A stretch of DNA of 64,000 nucleotides from assembly GCA_038373865.1 (NCBI GenBank), contig JAXGGA010001636.1:62001-126000 (forward strand). Direction: 5' to 3'. The stretch is from Uloborus plumipes. Taxonomy: Eukaryota > Arthropoda > Arachnida > Araneae > Uloboridae. The stretch's first letter is position 1. The number at the start of each line of letters is the position of its first letter. The notes below the pieces were generated by a model. The model saw only the letters and a list, made by a program, of their open reading frames with translations, was not told the origin of the DNA and did no database searches. Shown here in pieces: positions 55,301 to 60,654 of this stretch. The position numbers and the translations under genes were made by a program.

Positions 55301-56441
55301 TGTCCGTAAAGATGTTCTACGTGAAAATGCAGATGAGGTAATGTGTTTTGATTTGGAAAATTTTGACGATAATTTGTCTGAGCTTGAAGATATTGAACGC
55401 TTTGATGTCGTGAAAAATAAAAGAGGGAAAACAGAAGTACTAAAAGAAAGAAATGATTTTAAATCCACCGAAAAAAAAATCTCCTGCGGAAATGCTGTTC
55501 ATGAAGATGCAGATGAAGCAGTGTGCTTCGATCTAGAAAATTTTGATGAGAACATATTGGAGTTTAAAAATAGTGAAAATTTTTGTACTGAAAGAAACAA
55601 AGAGTTTAAAGAAGAAGTGCCAAAGACAACAGAAGACAACAAAAAAAACACAGACTCTGCTCTTGAACATCTTCCTGATGTTTCTTTCAACACTGTGTGG
55701 GATGAACCAGCAAGTTTTTGTTTCGATTTCGACGAAATTGCCGACAATGCCGCGGCTTCGACGAGTACCGAGAACAATCTCGAGAACGTCCCGATCCTCG
55801 TAGATTCTCGCGAGCTGGCCTCCGGGAAGCCAGTCATCTCCCTCCTCAGGAACAGATACGGAATCGATCCAATCGTGATGCACCTGACTTCGGCCGATTA
55901 CGTAATCAGCAGCCGATTGGCCGTCGAGAGGGTCCTGGATTCGGAGTTCTCCAATCATCCGATGCCGCCAAAGATCGTCGAGAAGATCAAGACGATGCAG
56001 GAGATGTACGAGAAGATAACTGTGGTCATCGAGAAAGACAACCGTAAGCAGAGGTTGAGCTTCAGCAAGAACGACACCAAATACCTCAACTTCTTGCTGA
56101 ACGTCTGTTGGCACGAGAACACGAGCATCTTGTGTTCGATTTCCCCGGAACATACCGCCCAGTTGTTGTTCCAGCTCCTCCAGAAGGAAAAGAAGAGGAA
56201 CTTACACATCGGTGTCCCGACCACCATAAATTCTCGGAATCGGGACCTTTATGACTTTTATTCCAGCTTCCCTCTAGTCAGTCCCGTCTGTGCCTTGAAC
56301 TTTATGTACAATTTCCCCGTTTTGAAAATGTTTTTCGAGAGCTCTGCTCAGGAAATCAAGAAAGCCGGTTTGATATCGAGTGAAAGAGCTTTGAAAATCT
56401 TTAATTATTTGCGAAGCGAGTACTTCCATATTGATTCCTAA
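25167..56441 (+). CDS. FANCM: FANCM, complete spliced gene (13 coding exons)
   Basis: Fanconi anaemia group M protein, a nuclear DNA translocase that binds branched DNA and remodels stalled replication forks. Thirteen exons join in phase to 7,200 nt (about 2,399 residues; human is about 2,050). In order: N-terminal [12 protein letters not shown]; superfamily-2 helicase core with Walker A PTGLGKT (about residues 97-103), DEAH (199-202), LTATPG (229-234) and QRMGRTGR (547-554); a region after the helicase matching the MHF-binding part of the family; [10 protein letters not shown]; an RMI-binding-like FDLDF (about 1054); a conserved acidic block with [10 protein letters not shown] (about 1606); two repeat arrays (1735-1815 and 1923-2165); a degenerate ERCC4 domain (from about 2183) and a helix-hairpin-helix tail. 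Most introns are GT-AG and one is GC-AG. Transcript ends were not determined; AATAAA occurs near 58748 and 59000, but also in repeats. Confidence 0.96.
25305..26878. other. FANCM intron 1
   Basis: Contains a CAAGGGCGGATCCAGC fragment with GGGGTCAT repeats (25410-25510), poly-T runs and a short CAGGGTTGG-ended remnant (25735-25810) related to the hAT family at 19483. No exon seen. Confidence 0.5.
26879..27203 (+). CDS. FANCM: FANCM coding exon 2 (helicase motifs Q, I, Ia)
   Basis: The acceptor is a pyrimidine-rich tract ending cccag; the donor leaves one base (phase 1). It encodes the [13 protein letters not shown] block, the ATP-binding PTGLGKT and the APTRPLV motif. GC and codon composition are clearly higher than in the flanking introns. 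A 181-bp hAT MITE begins 28 bp after the donor. Confidence 0.95.
27232..27412. mobile_element. hAT MITE, CAGGGCCGTCATTT family, copy 2
   Basis: Exact 8-bp duplication GTTCTTTG (27224-27231 and 27413-27420). Starts CAGAGACATCATTT, ends AAATGACGGGCCTG. It lies 28 bp after the FANCM exon 2 donor. Confidence 0.88.
27900..28000 (+). repeat. Possible tRNA-derived SINE head
   Basis: GACTCAGTGGTCAAAGAC resembles a polymerase III A box, and CCCTGATTCTGTCCCCGCC resembles a B box at suitable spacing. No clear tail or target duplication. Confidence 0.35.
28157..28329 (+). CDS. FANCM: FANCM coding exon 3 (DEAH box)
   Basis: Acceptor atttag; enters in phase 1 and ends in phase 0 at CAG|gtgcaa. It encodes the [10 protein letters not shown] block and motif [14 protein letters not shown], the Mg-ATP hydrolysis motif of the translocase. 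Confidence 0.95.
28587..28930 (-). mobile_element. CR1-type LINE fragment, copy 2
   Basis: Inverted copy of the last ~340 bp of the CR1 element at 13200-13510, including the hexamer tail (here AAATAC/ACAAAT). Heavily 5'-truncated, frame interrupted. Confidence 0.85.
28960..29452. other. FANCM intron 3, no gene seen
   Basis: AT-rich; nothing supportable. Confidence 0.5.
29453..30354 (-). mobile_element. GGGTCATTCC element, copy 2 (one end missing)
   Basis: Inverted relative to 4309-5253. Keeps the GAGTGGACA-type words (about 29810, 29990, 30140) and the GGAATGACTC end, but lacks about 35 bp of the other end. Confidence 0.75.
30728..30805 (+). CDS. FANCM: FANCM coding exon 4 (motif III)
   Basis: A 78-nt exon, phase 0 at both ends, encoding [20 protein letters not shown], then PGSETQ. 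LTATPG is helicase motif III. Acceptor tttcag, donor gtagga. Confidence 0.94.
30806..31849. other. FANCM intron 4, left part
   Basis: AT-rich, no gene; short (GT)n and poly-T near 31780. Confidence 0.5.
32021..33990. mobile_element. GGGCCATTCC element with TGTTACGTCTGTAACA words
   Basis: Ends GGGCCATTCCAT and ATGGAATTGCCC, flanked by TATA on both sides. The palindromic word TGTTACGTCTGTAACA or close variants occurs at about 32380, 32538, 32575, 33590, 33618, 33803 and 33963. No transposase recognised. Confidence 0.75.
34500..35710 (-). mobile_element. Tc1-like transposon, nearly intact
   Basis: 1,211 bp. Terminal inverted repeats of about 27 bp starting CACTGAAGTGACAAAAGTC, flanked by TA inside a TATA. 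Carries one transposase gene on the minus strand. Confidence 0.93.
34531..35570 (-). pseudogene. Tc1-like transposase with one frameshift
   Basis: Amino part (35570-35340): [20 protein letters not shown] and a helix-turn-helix DNA-binding pair. Catalytic part (to 34531): [16 protein letters not shown] and [14 protein letters not shown] give the D, D and E residues. By my count 36 residues separate the second Asp and the Glu, which fits DD36E rather than DD34E spacing. A single-base loss near 35345 shifts the frame; the downstream frame continues [20 protein letters not shown]. Total length (about 347 codons) is normal for the family. Probably recent but inactive here. Confidence 0.88.
35963..36121 (+). 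CDS. FANCM: FANCM coding exon 5
   Basis: A 159-nt exon in phase 0, encoding [20 protein letters not shown] and then the [16 protein letters not shown] segment between the helicase lobes. The upstream intron is about 5.2 kb and mostly nested transposons. Confidence 0.94.
36122..36723. other. FANCM intron 5, no gene seen
   Basis: AT-rich intron without a recognised repeat. Confidence 0.5.
36724..36953. mobile_element. Short TTAA MITE
   Basis: 230 bp from TTAACCCATTAATGCCG to CGGCATTAATGGGTTAA, TTAA at both ends. Confidence 0.85.
37437..38091. mobile_element. Foldback MITE GGTGTCCACTCC, copy 1
   Basis: Long inverted arms (GTATCCACTCCTATCGTGGC and complement) with a symmetrical interior. A second copy lies at 56658-57120. 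Confidence 0.82.
38320..38935. repeat. Dispersed long repeat, FANCM copy
   Basis: Uninterrupted relative of 18770-19325 plus 21640-21745, ending about 12 bp before the exon 6 acceptor. It supplies the empty site for the insertion at 19330-21638. Confidence 0.75.
38948..39191 (+). CDS. FANCM: FANCM coding exon 6
   Basis: Starts after cccccag with [20 protein letters not shown] and ends in phase 1 before gtaagg. It encodes the alpha-helical insert between the two RecA-like lobes, including [21 protein letters not shown] dispersed repeat runs almost up to its acceptor. Confidence 0.92.
39192..40396. other. FANCM intron 6, no gene seen
   Basis: AT-rich with a poly-G run near 39590; nothing supportable. 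Confidence 0.5.
40397..40521 (+). CDS. FANCM: FANCM coding exon 7
   Basis: Acceptor caatag. It encodes [20 protein letters not shown], then [22 protein letters not shown]. Two donors are possible (GAAG|gtaatt and CAT|gtgagt); only the second, ending at 40521, keeps phase with exon 8. Confidence 0.85.
40662..40970. mobile_element. TTAA MITE CCCTTTATRCYCC, copy 1
   Basis: Starts TTAACCCTTTATACCCC, ends GGGACATGAGAGGTTAA. Copy 2 (56571-58123) is inverted and contains two extra palindromes. Confidence 0.8.
41342..41435 (+). CDS. FANCM: FANCM coding exon 8
   Basis: A 94-nt exon encoding [20 protein letters not shown], then [11 protein letters not shown]; it matches the HPKLxKLxEIVxEHF block of the family. 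Ends in phase 1 before gtaatt. Confidence 0.93.
41640..41720. repeat. Fragment of the AT-rich tandem repeat family
   Basis: AAGTAATATACTCAATATTATC and following bases match units at 10250-10330. Confidence 0.6.
42130..42600 (-). pseudogene. Possible LINE reverse transcriptase remnant
   Basis: GC-richer block. Minus frames read [16 protein letters not shown] and [20 protein letters not shown] with frame changes between. [10 protein letters not shown] resembles the end of non-LTR RT domains. No intact domain; low confidence. Confidence 0.3.
42730..43045. repeat. AT-rich tandem repeat array, FANCM copy
   Basis: Two to three units with TTTCATATTTGCAAAGAACG and TAGCCTTTAGCATTAATAAT, matching 10380-10690 in the ASB3 intron. 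Confidence 0.75.
43053..43655. mobile_element. hAT element, CAGTGGTTGG family, copy 2
   Basis: Exact 8-bp duplication ATGCAGAC (43045-43052 and 43656-43663). Lacks the nested MITE of copy 1. Confidence 0.9.
43737..43906 (+). CDS. FANCM: FANCM coding exon 9 (motif IV)
   Basis: Acceptor tttccag, donor gtcagt. It encodes [20 protein letters not shown] through [10 protein letters not shown], the start of the second RecA-like lobe. Base composition is GC-rich relative to the flanking repeats. Confidence 0.95.
44036..44557. mobile_element. TTAA-flanked MITE, copy 2
   Basis: Starts TTAACCCATTTATACCCA, ends GGGCATAAATGGGTTAA. Uninterrupted version of 1879-2838. Confidence 0.85.
44903..44985 (+). 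repeat. Copy of the FANCM exon 10 acceptor region
   Basis: GTCGAGTGTATGTTTACACA through TTTTTTCAG parallels 45797-45877, which ends at the true acceptor. No exon follows this copy. Confidence 0.8.
45210..45791. mobile_element. 582-bp palindromic MITE
   Basis: Arms over 200 bp, starting GGGGCATTTCACGGTATTTG and inverted at the other end; TATA flanks. It abuts the second copy of the exon 10 acceptor region. Confidence 0.85.
45878..46084 (+). CDS. FANCM: FANCM coding exon 10 (motifs V and VI)
   Basis: A 207-nt exon in phase 0 that encodes [20 protein letters not shown] and the arginine-finger motif QRMGRTGR, then [10 protein letters not shown]. The 80 bases of intron before it occur a second time at 44903-44985 (see findings). 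Confidence 0.96.
46174..48421. mobile_element. 2.25-kb giant inverted repeat in FANCM intron 10
   Basis: Left arm 46174-46949 and right arm 47621-48421 are largely reverse complements. Ends AGCTGCCAGGGCAGCTAG are themselves palindromic. Each arm contains GGCCCGGCGTTGCACGG (Helitron-hairpin-like) and two copies of ATACTCAGTTTTTAAT. The 670-bp spacer is a different sequence. Confidence 0.85.
46950..47620. repeat. Palindrome spacer with CCAGGATACTGACA words
   Basis: CCAGGATACTGACA occurs at about 47175, 47199, 47353 and 47541. No coding capacity recognised. Poly-C and (CA)n near 47085. Confidence 0.75.
48775..48921 (+). CDS. FANCM: FANCM coding exon 11
   Basis: A 147-nt exon in phase 0, encoding [20 protein letters not shown] through the [15 protein letters not shown] block at the end of the helicase domain. 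Acceptor ttccag, donor gtgaaa. Confidence 0.93.
49100..49498. mobile_element. GGGCCCATT element
   Basis: Ends GGGCCCATTGA and GGAATTGCCC flanked by TGTA on both sides. GTTACGTGTGTGAC-type words inside, related to the 32021-33990 element. Confidence 0.65.
49500..50263. other. FANCM intron 11, right part
   Basis: A GC-richer block at 49505-49680 (CCAAGGGCCGAGCAAACCC) looks like an old repeat; otherwise AT-rich. Confidence 0.4.
50264..50446 (+). CDS. FANCM: FANCM coding exon 12 (GC-AG donor)
   Basis: Encodes [20 protein letters not shown] through VSLKPPEE, in the position of the MHF-binding region. It begins after gtacag. The reading frame and the next exon require an end at GAG followed by gcaagt, a strong GC-type donor. 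The exon's last ~31 bases and this donor recur at 50997-51060. Confidence 0.85.
50525..50995 (+). mobile_element. GGTCA-palindrome repeat, FANCM copy
   Basis: Starts GGCCTAGCCAGGACTCACGT and ends GGCTCTGATCTAGTGGGGTG. Two perfect AGGTCACTGTGACCT palindromes at 50576-50590 and 50658-50672. Followed at once by a copy of the exon 12 end. Confidence 0.75.
50997..51060 (+). repeat. Copy of FANCM exon 12 end and donor
   Basis: CAGAAATGGACTCGTTAAAG through GAAGAGGCAAGTTCATGTTTT nearly repeats 50415-50480, including coding bases and the GC donor. Confidence 0.88.
51285..56441 (+). CDS. FANCM: FANCM coding exon 13 (large last exon)
   Basis: A 5,157-nt exon opened after gttatag and ended by TAA at 56439-56441. 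The frame is open upstream of the first internal ATG (51423), and [10 protein letters not shown] just before that ATG is a conserved FANCM block, so this ATG is not the start. It encodes the FDLDF motif (52401-52455), serine/acidic linkers, basic clusters, the conserved block around 54058-54240, a decapeptide array (54446-54685), four CFDLEN repeats (55009-55735), the ERCC4-like domain (from 55789) and the helix-hairpin-helix end. The nuclease motif is degenerate: VDSRE is kept, but VERK of active XPF-type enzymes reads VERV. This agrees with FANCM being a non-cleaving family member. Confidence 0.95.
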   Translation, partial: VVQSGSSLHRQKDSKLSLSKWTLWQTTPQRTHFISHSRQTSILVEIMEQIETNSENIPKLDSSTLQLARKCEFDTYNGPASNNALLYDCDDLLFEDDSDVICLGSQREVWNEPEIPQKPSFSFISEKSNPKDNLLKRLFGIDFTKSLNKGPPLNLKLPPSKIGSGNFDDDPVVEVKVTKSFDTILHILNKKITAKLKRKAKELGRNIPFGVPITKLRSNDSALNERNNLSCSVNVLDSSVTIKSTINELSCLNASLDLSKASHQKVSDDKNLVTSFVLPITKLQANNNSVLNEQNNLSHSLNVLDSPLTIKSITNERSCLNNSLDFSKESNLKDMGNVSDDKNLMPSFKVPNLDCAERQNKSSSASVDNLEACEAISFDLDFDFPDEILESPKVIDLDHGKNTTSLACMPKSLQADSSLKVNNSKEVRKILKQFSTSKQSNSPNLDASFSQTLKVKKVVMENDVACNDSFNMEKNTDARADDLDTRKTLKINSMSSTNPYKVDLDSSFSTDAKKRTLNTSIGATQCTLTQLVDMINSTGCLKKSNQASEGKGPFESPKSKNAPSSSDDEVAPTPPKNSQRLQRITKSVPNFDGRHLLKRSASASECSSRYEKPRKSGNGRDFLSQFSSAFECREDEKNSEKEQDELPAIEEIDMGATQKLEFDISFDFFASSPPAEADYVQENVCDNAKSEVLAQNIHKTELQCPNEPNLRSPETKDDAIIRPDVVQEVGKEELLGRAFSTKDSSARVPNKELFLEPDEYNFDNLCSQSILQSSTIGSPVKSYPERSAARKNIFDDSLFKVPESRGFTAASKVSGNSVVHATNNIKESVGGNHPKSKRRFMDSDDSDDDFQFIKKLKTTASKSDDGHNGRKQSSKSKKRKRNKFLLTQADVSGPESSEEDDNVDEDRLEDSFIDDDAFSQQNDTDQQALYLRSIRGFAGLPQKYKLKFLEPRNDDVATETIYDDTNYEFDSFCVGDNDVEYLSSDNDKTPERKKASTKRFKRIRTIDSSSSNDETSPRKSFKANGGEKGCFNNDSATSNNILPTLRKSANDVGKSLESSVNKAKSLESTANKAKSLENPVNKAKSIESSVNKAKSIESSVNKAKILESSVNKAKSLENPVNKAKNLESSLNIAVGKSNHRENPSSKLARKVISNKTAAAVCNNAASINAYPDYGRRNTLGATTSGFRNLAQENDIEIVYESADNKYSDQKFSRFLSSLQNKNVVRNSVKSNQNHPVPPEFVDDVMCFDLENLDETFSEFEGAKSLAAEKNKPEISKGKINANEGRSQKDIDEVMCFDLENLDNLSEFEDIEQFAIEKKKQEKKEASKNNIDIKSSVKKAVRKDVLRENADEVMCFDLENFDDNLSELEDIERFDVVKNKRGKTEVLKERNDFKSTEKKISCGNAVHEDADEAVCFDLENFDENILEFKNSENFCTERNKEFKEEVPKTTEDNKKNTDSALEHLPDVSFNTVWDEPASFCFDFDEIADNAAASTSTENNLENVPILVDSRELASGKPVISLLRNRYGIDPIVMHLTSADYVISSRLAVERVLDSEFSNHPMPPKIVEKIKTMQEMYEKITVVIEKDNRKQRLSFSKNDTKYLNFLLNVCWHENTSILCSISPEHTAQLLFQLLQKEKKRNLHIGVPTTINSRNRDLYDFYSSFPLVSPVCALNFMYNFPVLKMFFESSAQEIKKAGLISSERALKIFNYLRSEYFHIDS
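54446..54685 (+). repeat. FANCM: Coding tandem repeat, eight decapeptides
   Basis: Eight 30-bp units encode [10 protein letters not shown] and variants ([30 protein letters not shown]). In frame, low divergence, inside the disordered region. Confidence 0.95.
55009..55735 (+). repeat. FANCM: Coding repeats with CFDLEN motif
   Basis: Four units of about 59 residues, each opening with [12 protein letters not shown] or a close variant, followed by a lysine/glutamate-rich linker. A fifth partial (SFCFDFDEI) precedes the ERCC4-like domain. Confidence 0.93.
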
Positions 56442-56509
56442 TGGTTGGTATCAATTAATGTGAAATTCTTACGAAATAACATAGCTTGTGCACTACAAAT
56501 ATGTTCCAA

Positions 56510-56570
56510 ACCTGTTCCTGTACAGTTTTTCCTTTTTGAAAATGTTTTTTCTTTGAATATCTTTAATTAC
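56510..56570 (+). pseudogene. Broken tandem copy of the FANCM 3' end, left part
   Basis: TTTTTGAAAATGTTTTTTC and CTTTGAATATCTTTAATTAC parallel the last coding bases at 56319-56410, with an internal deletion. It continues at 58124 after an inserted MITE. Confidence 0.78.
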
Positions 56571-56657
56571 TTGACCCTTTATGTCCCAAATTAATTTAAC
56601 AATGAATTTTTATATATATTTTTTATTTTTTTAGTTGAAAATGCATCAAACAACATA

Positions 56658-57120
56658 CAGGTTGTCCACTCCAATCGTGGACCAATAGCTAATTTCTAAA
56701 CCGTTAGAGATAAGCATGTAGTTTATTCAGGAAAAAATCTCCAAATTACGAAAAGAATTTTGGGTCTATCCAATGTTTTTCAAAAAATCAAATTTTGAAA
56801 GAGTTACGAAATTTATATTTTTATACAGCCCCCCAGTCCTATCAATCAAATTTAGTAAAACATTCTTGACACTGTAACGTTTAAAACTAAAAAAAATCAC
56901 TCTTCTACCACAAAAATTGACCGAATTATGACGTTTTGAAAAATCAAGATTTTGCATTGTTTTATGACGTCATCGAGAGATCGCTCCCTCGATGACGTCG
57001 ATGACATTGAATAGACCCAAAATTCCTTTCGTAATTTGGAGATTTTTTCCTAAATAAACTATGCTTATCTCTAACGGTTTAGAAATTAGCTATTGGTCCA
57101 CGATTGGAGTGGACACCCTG
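56658..57120. mobile_element. Foldback MITE GGTGTCCACTCC, copy 2
   Basis: Arms CAGGTTGTCCACTCC and GGAGTGGACACCCTG; same interior as 37437-38091. Followed by TATA and another palindrome. Confidence 0.82.
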
Positions 57121-57124
57121 TATA

Positions 57125-57910
57125 CAGAGTGGTTATAAATTAACGTGATGTGTTTGGAGCCCTCTAGCGCGTGAAGTACTGGGGGAAACATTGCCAAATT
57201 TCGTGGGCACACATATTAGACCATGGGATTTCGATTTCTGAAATTAAAAAAAAAATAGTTTAAAAATTGTCAAAAGAGGAATTTTTTGCATTGTAAAAAT
57301 GTATTGCTCTGTTGTCGAAGAATTAAATGCTACTGACAAACTACGCATCCATTTTATTTGCAAAAAATGCTTTTTTTATCACAAATGTAGTTCAATATGA
57401 TCACCATTGTGAAGTTCCAAGAACTGGATACGATGCCCATCATTTTCCGCGGCAGCTCGTAATATATCAGAATTGATTTCTCTGACTGTTAAAGTTACAA
57501 TATCTTTTAAAACTTGCTATATCAGAAACATATCTTTGATACACACCACTTTTCAGCTATCTCCATAAGCAAAAACGACATCGATTGAGAGTGGGCCACC
57601 TTGGGTGGCCATACCGTAAATTCTACGGCGATCATATTAAATCTCATTTGCAAATAACAATCCTTTTTTTCTTTACGAAATTGCTTTGTACAGCATTTTT
57701 TTTTTTTTTTCAAATTCCGCGATATTCAGAGTAATACACTATTACAGCGCCAAATTTTCCCCTGGTGGCGATTTTTAAACTATTTTTTTTTTTATTTCAG
57801 AAATCAAAATCCCATGGTCTAATGTGCGCGCATGAAATTTGACAATATTTTGCCCTGTACTTCGCGTGCTAGAGGCTCTAAACACCTCACGTTAACTTAT
57901 AACCACCTTG
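57125..57910. mobile_element. Foldback MITE GTGGTTATAA
   Basis: Ends CAGAGTGGTTATAAATTAAC and GTTAACTTATAACCACCTTG, TATA on both sides. Arms of about 150 bp. Confidence 0.82.
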
Positions 57911-58123
57911 TATAAAAATTTTGGCAATCAATAGGGTCTAAGGCCCCCTACACCTTAGGGCCCCTAGGTAAACTTTCCGATTGCAGGTATCAGTTGTCGA
58001 CCTCTCAGCAAAGTACAAGGAGTGGTACTTTTAAGTACCAACACGATTCCAACCATTTAGGATTCATGATACTAAATTAAAATAAGCGGGACTTTTGAAT
58101 CCCGTCGGAGCATAAAGGGTTAA

Positions 58124-58165
58124 GAAGCGAGTTCAGCCATATTGATTCCTAATTGTTAATTGTCG
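58124..58165 (+). pseudogene. Broken tandem copy of the FANCM 3' end, right part
   Basis: GAAGCGAGTTCAGCCATATTG, then ATTCCTAATTG, parallels the FANCM stop region at 56413-56446. Confidence 0.78.
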
Positions 58166-59114
58166 AATTCTGGTGCTGTAGAAATCTGTGTCAAACACAG
58201 CATTCAACTGCTTTTGATTTATTTGTTCAAATGTGTCTTTTTGATAACTGGAGGAAATCTTGCTGAATGCAACATTCCACAATGGAAATCCTGATCCCCC
58301 AAGTTCTTAACATTTAATTGTGACAAATCTTTTGATGTTGGCGATTTTTCAATTTGGCTGGATTTTCTCTCAGTTATCTAACATCTCTCCATAAAACTGG
58401 AAAATTAATAGTTTCATGGGAAAAAATGTCTTTCAACTTTGGATTTAAAAAAGGGGGCTACATAGTTTTCGACTTTGATTTACATCAAAATCATTCATAT
58501 TGAGGCATAAATTGTTATTTATAAGAAAACTGAATGAAGTCTGACTTTATTCTTGTACAGTATTTATATTTTATTATTCTCGATTACTGAATTTGTACAA
58601 AGAAATAAATTTATTTTCATACATTTGTGTGTTTTCAATGTCCATAAAAAACATAAATTGCACCAATTCATTTCTTCGTTTTTTTTTTTCAAACACTCTG
58701 TAAAAAAAACAAAGCAAAATAAAAAGATAATTAAACGAAATTTTACAATAAAGTTTTTCGCATGTTGCATAGCAGTTACTTTTCGTTGATGGCAGGGTTT
58801 AAGCTTAGTTCAAAAGGGTTTTCCAGTAAAAAAAGCTGAAATGGAGACAATTTCTAGCAGAATGCTAAAATCGTTGCGCTTGCACCATGTTTCTAAATAC
58901 TTCAATCTATTTCATCCCCAGTTGTAGACTAAATTCAAAATTCAGCAAGACATCTTCAAAGAACTAAATACAGCATCAATTTTTTCCTTTTTAATTTGAA
59001 ATAAAAAATCTGGGCTTGCACTTTCGATTGAGAGAACACTAGTTTGAGTTTTTAAAATGCCCTCCGTAACGCATTTATTGAAAGCACATTGTACCCATTA
59101 AGGGCCCTTCACGT
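58166..59114. other. No gene seen downstream of FANCM
   Basis: AT-rich. AATAAA at about 58748 and 59000 could be polyadenylation signals, but this cannot be settled from sequence. Confidence 0.4.
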
Positions 59115-59902
59115 CAGGGCCGTCATTTCAAGTTTTCCAGGGGGGGGGGCAAGGGTCTAAACACAATGCAATTTCATCGGAAAACATAAAAAACCACGCC
59201 CACCTATATGTAAGTATAATTCAACTTCGCAGAGATGGCCTATGACTCCTCCTTTTTTCAGGATTGTCCATTTTTAGGAAGGGTGATACGCAGATGAAAA
59301 TTGAGGAATGGGATTCACAATTGCGGCATTGGTTATAAAGCTTGAATACGTCACCTTGCTTACCTTTAATTGGTCTCCCAATTTGAGAAATTAGCCAAAG
59401 AGGAAAATATTTTAATTTTTGCACAATCGAGAAAGATTTCTCATTGGATATAAGAAAGTAGGTGGGTCTTGGTTTTATATTTTTCCGCAGCCATTGGCCA
59501 TTGACTAAACGCCTCCAACTGTTCATTAAAATTTAAAAACCAAATGGTAACATAACGGTTGCAATAAAGAAAGCAAAGACTTGTTTTCACTTCCTCGCCA
59601 AATGCAGTTGTGGCTGCATTAAATAGTGTAAGTAAGTGCAATTTATGTTACAGACGATAAATTTCAAATGGTTTGCTATAAAGCTCGAAGAATTATTTAA
59701 TATTTCATAAAACTTATCACTTCGCCAAAATGTCGCTAAACTTGCAAATATGGCACACTGGAGTTTCTTCCTTCTCTACCTATTTTAAGGAATGGACTCG
59801 TTTTCTCATTTGATTGACACCGGCCATCTCATCGCGGTTGAATAATATATTGATTTCTCAAAGTCAAGGAGGGGACAATTGACCCCCGAAATAACGGGCC
59901 TG
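59115..59902. mobile_element. hAT MITE, CAGGGCCGTCATTT family, copy 3, with insert
   Basis: Starts CAGGGCCGTCATTTCAAG, ends AAATAACGGGCCTG. Imperfect 8-bp flanks CTTCACGT and CATCACAT. Interrupted by 59219-59846. Confidence 0.78.
59219..59846. mobile_element. Nested MITE ATTCAACTTCGC
   Basis: Ends ATTCAACTTCGCAGAGATGG and CCATCTCATCGCGGTTGAAT. Absent from the two sister copies of its host. Confidence 0.75.
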
Positions 59903-59906
59903 CATC

Positions 59907-60233
59907 ACATGCTCCGGAAAACTCGGAGGTTTTCCTTGAGGAAAACCTCAAAGGACATCCTTGAGGAAAACCTCAAAATAGGGGGTGGGGCTTCACACGC
60001 TCCGGAAAATCCGAAGGCCGGCCTTGAGGATTTCCTCAAGTCCCAAGACGCTACGGGAATATACGAAGGCTAGTCTCTGGAGGAAAACCTCCTACCTATC
60101 ACGATCAATCGGCCTTGAGGAAAACCTCAATTGAGAGGGGGCCGGAGATCCGCAGGAATATCTCAGCAGAATTCACCATACATACTGGAGGATTTCGTCC
60201 AGGAGGATATCCTTCAGGTTTTCCGGAACGTGT
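59907..60233. repeat. Cluster of TTGAGG-AAAA-CCTCAA hairpins
   Basis: Five short stem-loops of type TTGAGGAAAACCTCAA (about 59935, 59961, 60023, 60078, 60114) between inverted CTCCGGAAAA / TTTTCCGGAACGTGTG ends. GC-richer than surroundings. Confidence 0.75.
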
Positions 60234-60453
60234 GCGTGTGGGGGCCCTTTAAGGCGAAGTATTACTGAACTTCTCATAGTTAATCTAAAAAATTTAGCTA
60301 AAATTTAAAATAAAATTAGGTTGAGAAATTAAGTTAGAGCTCTCCTCTGTTTCCTAAGAGTTCAAACAAATTTACCGAATTTCGCAGCTGCAGGTGCTTA
60401 GGAGCTCCTTACGAACAGTAGGTTTGAAAAAATTGTTCTCAAGTTCATGGTCT

Positions 60454-60550
60454 CCCAGGTAGCACAAAAAACGTTCAAACGTTTTTAATCGGTTTTTACA
60501 ACGTTAATAACCATTTTACAACCTTTAAAAAACGAAGTGTGCTACTTGGG
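60454..60550. mobile_element. 97-bp MITE CCCAGGTAGCACA
   Basis: Ends CCCAGGTAGCACA and TGTGCTACTTGGG with an imperfectly symmetrical interior. Confidence 0.75.
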
Positions 60551-60654
60551 CTGTAATAACACTTTGGTTCGTTTTCAGTTTTGCCTTGGACTTCCGGCAA
60601 ATTAGAAAACCACCCTTATATCTGCTCTTTTAATAAATCCCGAACGCTACAAGG

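Larger units (their letters stand above)
56571..58123. mobile_element. TTAA MITE CCCTTTATRCYCC, copy 2, with two palindromes inside
   Basis: Inverted relative to 40662-40970; borders TTGA/TTAA. The sister copy lacks 56658-57910. Confidence 0.8.

Noticed and set aside
55533..56153. 206-residue minus-strand open frame
   Set aside because: Antisense of the ERCC4-like coding region; no family resemblance.
51423..56441. A separate 1,672-residue gene starting at the first ATG
   Set aside because: The frame is open upstream to an AG at 51284 and encodes a conserved FANCM block there; it is the last FANCM exon.
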